Part shown: one piece after another, positions 45,904-58,288 of the stretch
Numbering within the stretch: position 1 is the first letter of the stretch
Layout: the number at the start of each line of letters is the position of its first letter
Assembly (NCBI RefSeq): GCF_000346465.2
Contig: NC_034009.1
Coordinates: 37,502,844 to 37,566,843 of the forward strand
Direction: 5' to 3'
Length of the DNA: 64,000 bases
Source of the DNA: Prunus persica
Taxonomy: Eukaryota; Streptophyta; Magnoliopsida; Rosales; Rosaceae
Made by a program: the position numbers and the translations under genes
The notes under the pieces: model-generated
Seen by the model: only the letters and a program-made list of their open reading frames with translations
Database searches by the model: none
What the model was told of the DNA's origin: nothing

Positions 45904-48319
45904 TTATAACTCAGGACTTTTTTCAATTAACTTTTTAGCTTTCCTTGAGAAATATCTGATCATACTTCTTTCAGAGAATGTCAAAGGAAGCTCCTCATCT
46001 GCCGTCTGCCCATGACCAGACCACCTTGCGTAATTACTCTCCTTTTTTGAGTTTCCCATACCAGATTTCTCAGGTAAGTTATCTTCATGTATACCTTGGT
46101 ACAAGTGTTTCAATATGAAAAGGGCAGTATCATAATCCCTCCAATAATTTCTGCATGCCAAGATTCACCAATTAAATGGAACAGATAGATAAATAGCTAT
46201 GTTTTATAGATACATGTATACATATCATTAAGCAGCAAACATTCGGACTGTAGGTACATCCATATAAATTCATATGCTTATTTAAAAGATGGACATGAAA
46301 GTATAAAGATCCCACGATTATTTGAAAGTAGTCCACTTGTAAGAATTTGTCATTTTATTCCTCCACCCTCATCATACTAGTGAAAAAAAAAAATAATAAT
46401 AAAAAAATAAAAGGGAAGCAATTCTGAAAGCAATAATTCTCATAACTCAAACATTCCAAAACTTACTGGCTGTCTAATATTAATAAAGAGAATTTTACAC
46501 CCAACAAATTTTTGAATGAATATGAGAAACATCTGAATAGCAGATAAAGGCAACAACAGCTGAATTATTATTCCTGTGCAAAATTCCCAAAAGTCTGAGC
46601 AAGAAAATAAACAATATAGTTTAAAGGTTGTAAGCACAACAATTTGCATGAACAGTATCCAATATTTTGCTTGATAAAAATTCCAATTGCATGAATGAGG
46701 AAATATTCAATGTGAGCACGTACGTATGTGCTCCGATTGCAGAAATATACGGATGCTCAAATGTCTTGTCCTGCATGATCAATACAAAGACTCGTTGAGG
46801 ATCAGAAAAATTAGCTGGTATTGATGACGTAATAATTAAATGTCTAACTGAGATAAAAGAGCAACAAGGCTATAAAGAAAACAGTCATGCATAGCGTGCT
46901 ACTAGATTGGTACTGTTAGTGCTAATGAGAACAATATGGGGTTGGAAAGCAGTTGCACAGCATATTTCTAAAAAGACAAAAAATGGCATTCAGTGCATGC
47001 ACAAGTTGAGTGATTTCTTCTGTTTGTGTCTAATCTATGTGGAGTGAGTGGAGTGGTGGGTGTATCTACGCACTTGAAGAACATGATCAATCCTTCCTCC
47101 TTCACTTCCAGTTACTCTTTCCATCATAAGAGTACCATACGATCTCTCTTCCTTTTCTTCGGCTGTTTCTGCTGTATCTGCAATATAACCAAAATAAGAA
47201 AATTTAGAAACCTTACGAAAGATGTGATGGAGAAGAAATTAGATTATTGTATTTAGGGCATAGGAAGTTTATATTTCCAACCCCCAAACTCCTCTCTTTT
47301 TTCTATAATATGAAGAGATCAGTACACAGGGCCACTTTTGCTAAAAAAATGTATTCTTTGATGTCACTATCACTGAGAAGAACAAGATACAGGTTGAAGG
47401 AGCAAAAAATCTACTACCTTCTAGGCTATCCGTGTTTCTTGACTGGCAAACTGTCAGCACTTTAACCTGTTCAAACATAATATAACCTTGGAATTTCAAT
47501 AGCTTTTCACATATAATAGGAACTACAGCATACATGTACATCAAATAACTCAGTTTTGTGATGCACGACTGATCAAAACCCTAACTCCAATATGCTTTAG
47601 TTGCAGAATCTCAGATTAAGAAATTAAGGACCAAAGCAAGGATGAATAGTTCTAAACTGGTGCTGTACTATACCCATGTATTGACATAAATGACAATCCA
47701 GTTGGAACTCAACCTTGAAAATTAAAAAGGTAATGTGGATAGAACAGAGCAAATAAAAACTTCTGGTGATCAATGTAGAGAAAGCCTGAGAACAAATATA
47801 ATACAGGGTCAAAGTAAAATTGAACCTATAGCATGCAATGTTGAACACATAAATTATCAGGTTGAAGCAAACTTGGGCCTATCCGAACCAAGTGAAAACT
47901 CTCGTGATGAAAAATAAAAACTCTATCGTTATTCTTTTAAGTTCTTTCTTTTTTCCCCTTCCTGACAACTTATTGCTTTTAAGTATCTCCATGGCATAAA
48001 TTTCAGTTATGCTAGCTAGGTGATAACCTCTTCCTTTTTCTTTCTTTTTTTTTTTTTAGCCGTAGCCAGGTAATAACCTCTAGTTTGAGAGTAATAGCTT
48101 AGAAATAAAAACAAACAGAATTCTAATGGCTAAGAGCTAGAAAAGACTTTTAATGAGTACCAAAAATAAAGACAGAGAAAGAGAGAATTCAGATTAGAAA
48201 GAGATATCAGCTTAGAGAAGTCTAACAAAGCCCACCTTTACAGAGTTTATACGATCCATTATTGCTTGAGAACGAGCAGCTAAATCTTCAGTGAATTCCT
48301 ACATGAAAAAGTATGAGAG

Positions 48320-48359
<40 letters not shown>

Positions 48360-51300
48360 GACCAAGTCATGCATATGTTAAAATGTTACCTGAAACCCAA
48401 TATGCAACCTCTTTCCACCTTTGTGGTAGGGTATGATAACAGGTCGCTTGCTGATGTATTCTTTACACACAAGTGGTTCAATTCTGTATTTAAAAACGAG
48501 ATAAGTTCTATCATGTGTCTCGAGATCAAACATGTACAATTAAACAAGACAACACAAGAAAATAAAAGATATGAGTGATGAGCACATAGTTGATTTGCAT
48601 ATATATAAGAATTTTCTGATGACATCATGAGTACAAATGAGCACTGTGTGCACAATTAGTGAAAGCAACTTAGGCTAGGAGCCACTGATAGAGATTTAGC
48701 TGTGAATAACTATGGGCTTAGCAGTTTCGAGCCCACATATGAATCCAAAGAAACATATGACAAAGAACGAAGATGAGTTTGGCATGTTACTTTGTCTTAC
48801 AATAAATATACGAATAACAGAGATTTTAATCATATCAAATTACAGGGCACACAGGGATATTTTCAATATGAAGTTTGGTTTGTGAATTTTATAATCGTTT
48901 TCTGGGTCCAATTTTCACTTTCGGGTGATTTAAGCTACTATACTGTGTGTCAACTAAGCAGTTGCTAAATTGGTGCACTTTTTGGGGAAAAAAAAATTCA
49001 AACCAATACAAAGGGGGAAAAACCTATAGATTTTAAACTTTTAAGGACTGGAATCTGCAAATTATATACTGTGACCTGGATCCCCAGTTTCCCTATCTTC
49101 TTATTTGCTAGTCAATTGTTTGCATTTTTGTGATCAGCTTACTTCTTCTAAACCTACATCCATACTTCCATTAACTTTTTTATCCTCTGCAACATTTCCT
49201 AAGCAAGACAACTCTTGGTGCCATGAAGCAGGGGTTCTTACACTTTTGGCAAACCAAGTGTCATATATTCAAGAAAATGGTCAAGCCATGCACTTTATCT
49301 GCCATATCCACTAAGAGAAACGACGTCTGCAAATGCTTCAATGAAAACTGGATTTCATATTAAGTATTATAATCAAGAGAGCAGGACTGCAAAAGACCTA
49401 TATGCAACAGGATCAAAGGGGTGAAATATGTTGAACAATTGCCGACAAGCTGGCATCTCCTCACTTGTGTTTTCCTCTCCCCAATATTCTTTCCCCTTTC
49501 CTGAAATAGATAAGATAGAGCACATTAAATCTTGGATTTAGGTCTCAAAATATTCTTTCCCCTGCCAATATACAGTATTACAACAAGCATCACTTCAAGT
49601 ACAGAAAAAGCCCCACTCAACAAATCAACACAAATATCTGAATTTCCAACATTGAGAAGTTCAAAACACTGAGAAAAACAATAGACACGGTTACAAGAAC
49701 AAAATCTTCTTAAAGTATCCCAATATAACTAGAGACAGCAACACAGTGCCTTCACTAGAATATAGAAATTAGGAATCTGAGAAAGCATCAATATGTAAAG
49801 CATATTAAAACATAATTATTGATCATTACCAATCCCAATACGAATGTTACGAAGGGCAAGGAAGACCCCAAGGGGTGATCCAACTGCAAAGAATGTATCA
49901 ACCTGAAATATGAAGAGTTAAATTTAGCAAGTGACAAAGTCAATGACAAATTATATCTATCAGACATTTGCATCCACAGAGTGAAACAATTCAATTCATA
50001 TTCTCTATAGATACAGATATTTGAATCTTTATTTGTCATATGCTACTCTGTGAAAATAGAAAATTGACAGATTTCTTGCACCTTGAATTCAAGTTTTGTG
50101 TAGTTGATAAAAGGGGTATAACTCTTGGGTGACCCCTCTCCCTCAGGGGGCAATTTCTCAGATAGGGGCTGCTTTGGAATAGTTGCAAGAACTTCATCAT
50201 TTTCTGTTCAAGTTACGCATATGAATGCATGAGAGCTCCTTTCATAAACTAGAAGCAAAAAGTATATGAAATAAATTATTTAAAAAATGTAAATATCAGG
50301 GATCACCTCGATACGACCCTGGACTAGTATCTCTACCACCACATTTGGCTTCCAATTCTGCTATTTTGGACTTTAGGGTATCAATCTGAAACATAAAGAA
50401 TTTTATTGATTATATGCATCGTATACAAAGTGTACCCACAAAAGGCTAGGCAGAATAAATTATCCATTTACATATTCTCACCTCTTCCCTCAGCAATTCG
50501 ACTACTTTGTCTTTATTGCTTGTTTCTTCGCATACTTCTTCAACCACTTTCTCTACACCACCAACTGGTACTCCACAGTTTATGCTTGTAGTTTCACTTG
50601 AGCCATCCCCTCTAAGCATGTTGCTCGATTCGCAAACTGATTCATACACATCTTTATTACCATGTGGTTGTTTCAAGTCCACTGACCTTGCAACAAAATC
50701 GTTAGAATCTGATGTTTCGTGACCCACAACAGTCGAGGCATCTTCAGCATTTCCATCCTCATGTATCAGAAGAGATGGTTGTGCACTCATATTTTCATCA
50801 TTAAAACCCATCACGTCATCAGTTTGATCATTTACAAAAGCAAATGTATCTCCCAAATTAGTCGGAGTGTCATATGTAGATTGATTGTCCACACCAGGTG
50901 AAGATTCTCCATCTCTATCATGTTCTTTGAACATCCAATCCATTGGAAATGGGGATGACAAATTCTCCTGATGACAAAGGATATCATAGGAGAGGACACT
51001 TCCCAGAGAATGACCATATATGGAAACCTATATGGATGTAAGAATAACATGAGAGGAGTTAATTTAATTCCAAACTTATATAGACAAAGCATAACTAAAG
51101 ATAATAGCAAATGTTTTTCAGCTACATACCTTTCCATCATAACCTGGATTCCTCCTAAGAAATTTCAAATATAACCGATTTAATTGGTTGGATACCTGGT
51201 GAGAAAAAATTTGTGTTCAATGACAATGCCACAAATCCAAGAATTAGAACATTGAAAGACAGTATCATCCTGAGAGTATCATAAAAATAGACACTGAAAG

Positions 51301-54300
51301 TTTAAAGACCAAATGCACTACCGCGTTGATAATGTCCTGACAGTATATGGGACTCATGTAGTATAACACATCATGAACAGTTGCACTCAGCATGACACGC
51401 AAACCCTTCACACCATCTAAAGTACATTTTTCGACTGCAGCTTCACCACTAAGCTTCAAGCCCTTTCTCCACTGAAATGCAAAGATCAGTAAGTTAGAGT
51501 ATAGTAAAAGCAACTGAACAAAAAACAAGAAAATGAAATGAGCATAAATTGCATATAAAAGGCACAAAAGGGAAAAAGGAATGAAAAAGAGAAACAAATC
51601 AAGTAGATAGAAAATAAGCTGGATATCATAGAAAAGAGATTGCTTACCTGGCATGGGATAAAAAGAACCCTTTGAGTGTCACGTTGGCGTGAAGTAAGGT
51701 GTGTTTCAGCAAGACTTGCAGTTATATGGTGAAATTCACCAACATCATCAACTAAATTGGATTTCTCCAATCTTTGACCAATTCCATGAACCATGAACAC
51801 AAGGTGTCGAACAGGAACCTAAATCAAATGTGCAACATCAAACTTATCACTTTCAAAAAAATCAACAAAAACAAAATGAAATGAAAGCTGACTGCTGCAC
51901 ACAGCCAGTTTTTAGGAAACAAAAATTATGGACTGGCTATTTAATAATATACTCAAAGACTGCAACAAACTCAAGGAGTGTGCATTTTTCTTTTCTAAGA
52001 AAACAAAAGAAAGAAAGAAAAGCTTTACAGACAAGCTTTAGGTGAATTAAATTTTGCGCTTCAATTATGCAGGCTATCAATCAGAGTGACCACCCTTAAC
52101 TTTCCTAGCAAAATTAATAACATAAATTTGTTACCTTGAAACCAAGTATCAAGACCATAGAAGTTATGGCTTAACCACCTTTAACAATCTAATAGGCAAA
52201 AACAATTATCCTAAAATTCTGGGCCACGTGATTCTAGTTCATTGATGGCTGAATTTTTTTTAAGATTAACATCATAGAAATTGGTTATCAAACTAGTCAG
52301 TTGCACTAATCTTCAGCCTGCACTTCTTTGTACAGGGGTCCTTGGTAGATAGCTTTAATACCACAACCTACCAAGGATTCTCAGTAAACCATAACAAGAA
52401 AAACCTTAGAATTTGTAACGAAATCTAACTCAGGAAGCCGAGGTAGCCTTCTCCCAGCTGTGTTCATACCTATAGATTACTAAGCGCTGTACATTTGGCA
52501 GGGAAGAACACACATATATTATGCACAAGTTGAATGAAGACAAGAATATACTGAAAGAACCTCAAGAACAAGAATAAAAGCAACCCTTTTTATTTGATAA
52601 GTGAAAACGTATACCGCTGAGCAATAATCATCCATTTCCTCCTCCTTCTGCTGTCGTAATTCATTCTATAAAAGAAAATGGTTGTGAGAAAGATGACAGG
52701 TTATTTTTCTGTTTCCTTAATGCATAAAGAAGACTTTCCTTATGCTGAAAATGATAAAACTTTTGCATGGTAGAAATCATAACAGAGCAAGATAACCTAG
52801 TTTTGAAGCCAAATTTCACATAAAAACAGGACAAGAAGAAACATAGACAACTCAGGGGACCAAACAAACATACAGTTAATAAATCAATAACAATCGTGTA
52901 TCTGCTACGCTACAAAATATTTGAACATAACTGCCTAACCAAACCCCACTACATCCCCATACCATCAAGACATTCAATCACACATAAAACCTATTATCAT
53001 GGTAGCAAAGGTAATTGTTTCTGCTGTTTTTTATTTTTTGTCCCTTTCATATCGTTACCATTATTACACCTAAAACATATAGAAAAGATTTATAACACTC
53101 CAGCTCAGAAAATACATTTCCTAACTCTGTAAACAACAACTGAAGTATTTTTCATAGACGCTGAAGATGACCGCTACATCCATACTAAGTGAAAAATAAC
53201 ATTTTAATTGGTCTTTTATAAGTTAAAATAGAATGATAAAATCTAGGAGCAAAGTACCATGTGTGCCTTGCTTAAATAGTTTCAGTAAAGCTGAGTGAGA
53301 AGCAAGTTTCTTGTAAGTTTATGAAAAATCTGAAAGTTTACAATTACACCAGTTCTTGAATAGAATCCATTTACATATTCAAACATCCATTACAATCCAA
53401 ACTATAGACATCACCAGATTAAAATGATATCACGGGAAAAGTTCACATAGCAAAGTACCAAGAAGAAACTACAAACTAGCATTAACAACAAATATGCATA
53501 AGTGGAATACTCAAATAAATCACATGAATCTGAGACTCAAGTCAAATACTCAAAAAAGGTATAACCTTGAAAAAAGAAAATATTGAAGGCAGTGTCAGAT
53601 ATTATCCCATCAAGTATTGATCAGGGAAAAAATAGATACCTGGGTGGGTTTTGAAGTGTAAGATGCGGAATATCCACGCCTTAACTTCATTCCATTTCCA
53701 CCTAAAGTAATGATACTAGAAAAACCAGAAGCATCCATATTGAGCCAAGCCTCCCAAGTATTATCTTCTCCTGTGAAAAGCGCATGTAGTCCCTAGAAGT
53801 GCATCCCCAGGACGTGTTTAAGAATACAATAATAACATTATAAAATCTTTTCTCCAAATAGCAATACACATACAGGGGTAGAGCCTTGCAATTCAACCCG
53901 AGCTGCAAAAAGTCCAGACGGCTGAAACATTCGCCGGTGCCAAACCTGGAGATAAAAAGTCCAACTTCACCTACTTATGCCGATCACCTTGTATACCGAG
54001 TGAGGTGCAGGACATGTTTCAAAGTCTAAAAGAAAGAGTACATGTACGAGGGACAGATTGAAATAGTCTTAAAATCATTCCATGAATCTAAAATTTGGTA
54101 TGTTTCAAGCATAAAATAATGCACTGAATCAGCATAAAGTAAGGCAGTTATCACACTCTCTGACACATAAACTCTGGATAGAAATTACCAGTTAGACAGT
54201 GAGCAGAACATGTATAAACTCCACCTTGTCAGAAACATGGTCATTTAAAGTAGCACATATCAATGCTGCTGCTAACCTGGCTACGATAAGCAATCTCCAA

Positions 54301-55554
54301 TTGTTCAGAAACATCTTCACGAAGTGGCAGCCAATCAGCCCCTTTACGAGCAAACCAGTGACCTCTTAAGACGCGCCGGTTTTCTCCATCCCAATAGACA
54401 GGGAAAGAATGCCGCTTCACTAAATCTACCTGAAATGATTGCATGACTATGCCAACTCAAATCAATCGTGTCTACATCTAAAAAGTAGTTGGAATTGGTT
54501 CATTTCACTTTGAAGATACACTCCAGACTAAGTAAACAAGTAGTGACTTAGAATGCTAAAACAAAATAAGACTTCTGCTGAAATTCATAGAAAATCTCCC
54601 TCGCATTAGCTCAGTTAGATTCATCAACAACCAGTACTTAAAGAACATCACAAGAGACTATGAATCCCACGATGCAAGTTAGCGAGTTGATTAGTACTAG
54701 ATAGCTACATTTTCAGGTCCATAGGTACTTCTTCTCACTTTAAATAGTAAGTTCACATCCCCGAGAAAGAAACCAACAGAAGACTAACAATAGTTAAGGT
54801 AGACAGTCTCTATCAAGTCTTTACACTGACACAGACAAAATTGGAAACATAACTCATACCTCATAAAGCCCTCCCTTAACAGGAACACCAACTCTTTCTT
54901 CTTCCACTTTATATAATTCAGCTGACCGACCCCTCTCTAGAGAAGATAAAATTTCCCGCTCAGCCACCTTCTTACTGGAACTAGGTCGCTCTTTTGGACC
55001 TTCGCTACATTCCGCATACTCTCTCCACCAACAAGAAAGCAACTCTTCCTCCCTCTATATGCACATGCAAATTCAACCACCACGTGATTAGAATAACTCT
55101 AAGATAAAAATATCACAAAAAACGCAAGCTTTAAGACATTACCAACCACCAACCCACCTGCAAAAAAGATGCCTCAATTGCCAGAGAGTCTCTCTTACCA
55201 AAACGAAAATAGCCGCCTTTTCCCACTATCTCAGTGCGAGGGACTGAAGCAGCCATCTCTGCATGATCACAGAAACAGAAGATTGTCAATTGAGAAGTAG
55301 AAACACACACTAAAACTCGGTATTTCAATGTTCGTGGGAATCCAATTACCATTCACTGCCAAAGGGACTTTGCAAAAGTACCATCGGACATCGCTACCAT
55401 CGGACGGGCTTCTAGTCTGCGCTAGATACTTCTGGTGGCCCTTACACTGATCAATCTCATCTTCCAATCTCCGGATGTTCGACGGCGTGTTCTTCAGCAT
55501 ATCAGGGAACGTTTCTTCAGCTACACGGTTTGCCTCCGAATCCGCCATACCCAT
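45904..55554 (-). CDS. SGR2: SGR2-like phospholipase A1 (DDHD domain)
   Basis: 21 exons, all GT–AG, phases closing to 947 aa: 55554–55350, 55258–55158, 55054–54860, 54429–54277, 53945–53874, 53792–53640, 52665–52615, 51818–51648, 51471–51322, 51195–51130, 51027–50482, 50385–50307, 50203–50082, 49902–49830, 49500–49398, 48483–48390, 48298–48236, 47466–47418, 47177–47074, 46770–46724, 46150–45904. N terminus MGMADSEANRV, then the conserved LKNTPSNIRRLEDEIDQC and TRSPSDGSDVRWYFCKVPL. A lipase-like FMVHGIGQ (His321) and nucleophile elbow GHSLG (Ser446) follow. Exon 11 is long, acidic and variable. The C-terminal DDHD region runs from VDTFFAVGSPLGVF through HPFDPVAYR to HTNYWRDYD. In Arabidopsis SGR2 acts at the vacuolar membrane and is needed for amyloplast sedimentation in shoot gravitropism. 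Length is close to the 933 aa I recall for that protein. Confidence 0.93.
48313..48357. repeat. (GA)n microsatellite in an SGR2 intron
   Basis: About 45 bp of GA repeat inside the intron between the exons at 48483–48390 and 48298–48236, only 15 bp from the acceptor; on the coding strand it is a CT run that may act as an extended pyrimidine tract. Confidence 0.9.
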
Positions 55555-56173
55555 ACTCCACACCAAAGAAGAAAGATGTGCTTTTTCCTTTTGTTTTTTG
55601 TTTTTTTTTAAATTCCCCAACTCCACGTTTTCATTTCATCTCAAAACCCTAACCTGGTGCAATAGATGAAATTAAAGAGGGTAAAATGGAGGTAGAATTT
55701 TGGAGTGGAATTGGGAATTTGAGAATTTCTGGAAACCGAGATTGAAAGGGAAGTGCGAGAAAGTTGAATGCAAAACCCCAATGTTTGCGGGAATTGCTAA
55801 GTAAGAATGTGGAAAAATCATGACCAAGAAAGCAAAGCTGCAGAGAAAGAAAACGCAACTCTTCAGAAGAATGACAGCTCGCTCTCGGGGTTGAATGGCA
55901 GGTGGATTGCAACAGCTGCATCACATAGAAATGGCGGTTGCGTGCTTTTCCTTTTCTTTTTTCTTTTTTTTCTTTTTTGGGTTTTTTTTAAAAACACTTT
56001 GCCATCTTGAACTTTTCAATTTGTCTTTGAGCCCTAATCTTTCAAAAGATGTCAATATACCCCTTTCCGTCAAGTTTGTTAACTCATTTGTTAAATTGAA
56101 GGGCATTTTTATCCATAAGTTAGAATTCCGTTTAACTCATTTAAACCTTATTTGGTTCGATTCATCTTTTTTT
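55555..56173. other. SGR2 promoter and 5' UTR region
   Basis: No TATA box is evident. T-rich runs occur at 55594–55609 and 55949–55990. ORFs in both strands here are short and without domains. The region ends at the fold-back element. Confidence 0.4.
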
Positions 56174-57144
56174 GGGAGCATTTTTGCTCATCACTTTAAC
56201 TAAAGGTGTATGCTCACGAGTCACCATCACTTTTAAAGCTTGACACCTATCCCATAGTTAACCTTAATTAATTTTTATATGAAAATTAAATAAATAAATA
56301 AATAAGAGCTCATAGTCCAGCACACATCCCGATTCTCTCCCCCTTTTTTCTCCTTCCCCTTTTTATATATAATTTCTTTCCTCGTGGGCCGACTCCTCTG
56401 TTATCTTCTCTCTTCTCTCTCCTCCTCTTCCCCCCACTCTCTCCCTCTTCGCCTAAATATTTCCATTCGGATTTTCAGAATCCGCATTTAATTTTTTCTT
56501 CTACATCATCAGCTGTATTGCAATTTACACTTTTCTTTTTCTTTTCTTGTAATCATATTTAATTTTGTAATTTAATAATTAACTACTATTAGTATCGTGG
56601 AAGGAAATTGGAGACTCCATTATTATAGCAAAGCGTCTGTATTTGTTTCCATATTGAAATCCATACGCATGCATATGCAACTTCTTTATAGTATTCGATT
56701 GGAAATTACATAATTACTTGATTTACGTTGGTTCCTAATAAGAACAAGAAAATGGGAAGATTATGTGTTTTTTTCTTAATGAACTAATCTGCATTTAAAT
56801 TTCATTGATCAATCTAATCATACTAAGATCACAAAAAGCTTAACCTCAATAAGATCAACCATGCGGGACCCTGTAATGAAAATTTAAACAGAGAGACAGA
56901 GAGATACAGATTGAGAGAGGGAGAGAAAAGAGAGAGAAGGGTCGGGGGGAGGAGGAGGAAATAAATGTTTTATAAAAAGGGAAAAGAGGAAAAATGAGGA
57001 GAGAATCGGGCTGTGGGCTCTTTTAAATTTTTTTTTTTTAATTTTCATTTAAAAGTTAACTAAGGTTAACTATGGGACATGTCAAGCTTTAAAAGTGATG
57101 ATGAGTATATACCTCTAGTTAAAATGGTGAGCAAAAATGCTCTC
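56174..57144. mobile_element. fold-back element with ~250-bp inverted arms (971 bp)
   Basis: Left arm starts GGGAGCATTTTTGCTCATCA; the complement of the right arm starts GAGAGCATTTTTGCTCACCA. Both continue with TTTTAAAGCTTGACA, CCCATAGTTAACCTTA, a T/A tract, GATTCTCTCC and a CT-rich block. The loop between the arms is ~400 bp and non-coding. Long arms suggest a Mutator-type or foldback MITE. No clear target duplication was seen. It fills much of the space between the divergent SGR2 and KH-protein promoters. Confidence 0.78.
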
Positions 57145-58078
57145 GTTCCTTCTTACAGACCTATTTTCATCCATAAAAGCTTCATTTTTACTTTTTTCAT
57201 GTCCATTCAAAATATGATTTGAATGGAAGAATCAGTAGAGTCAATTAGTGTATAAATTGGTCATAGGGGTGCAAGTTTGTTTGAAAAATCCGATTCTAAC
57301 AAATTTCGTTTTGAAAATTTACGATTTTGACAAGTCCAAATTATTCCGACATATAAAAGTTTCAAAATATGAAAATTTTGATAAAAATTGAAATGTATTT
57401 AGAGATTCTGAAAATTTCCGAATTCCAAAATATATGCGGGTTCCAAGCGTAGATTACACACAATTACATGTTGAACAAAATATAATTTGATGACCAATTA
57501 GACATAGACAAGTTATTTCATAAAGGATAACAACATCTAAGTAGTAACATATAATAGTTGTCCAAGCTTACGGTATGAGTTTTCAATTTTGAGTCAATTT
57601 TAATCCTTCAAATGGTTGGGCATGTTTAGAAATTTGAAATAGTTTTCTAAATTTTCTACAATTTTTGAGTTTTTTGAAATAGAATCTATATTGAAATTTT
57701 AAATTTTTTTGAAAAGAAATTGGAATTTAATTTTCATTCGAAATTTTTTTGAATTGGAATTGAAATGCCCTGATTTTGATTCGATTTGTCCGAAAATCAG
57801 CCATAATTGGTCAGATCAAATCCGAACTTGAATATATACAAAAAGCCCTGAATTTGATAGAAAAATTATGAAACTTGACGGAGGGGGCATATTGACATAT
57901 TTTGAAAAATCAGGGGCATTGCTAAATTATTTTGTTATATTTTACTCTTTATTATTTGGGCCAAAGAACAACCCGAACAGCCCATTGATAAATGTTGAAT
58001 TGGGCCTGTAGGCCCAATATAAAGCTAACCCTAAAATTGATTTGGGTGGGTCAGATTAAAATATATTGGGGCCCCACT
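57145..58078. other. intergenic, upstream of KH-domain gene
   Basis: Rich in GAAATTT-type phrases (57290–57790), AT-rich, no ORF of note. Probably old repeat sequence. Confidence 0.4.
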
Positions 58079-58088
58079 CTATATAAGG
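58079..58088 (+). promoter_or_regulatory. TATA box of KH-domain gene
   Basis: CTATATAAGG about 205 bp upstream of the ATG at 58289, followed by a pyrimidine-rich leader (CCCTCAACCTCACACACACC), as usual for a plant 5' UTR. Confidence 0.65.
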
Positions 58089-58288
58089 CCTTAAACCCCT
58101 CAACCTCACACACACCGCCACAGTCGTATCCATTCTGATCAACTCCCTCCATATCTCACCCACTCAAAACCCTCTGGCCTCTGTGACACGCATTAATTGA
58201 AACCCTAGATTCGTGCCCCGACTGAGCTAATCAAGGGGTTTTGGTTCCACTTTTTCCAACTCGGTAGTTTGGAATTTCAGTGAGCCCT

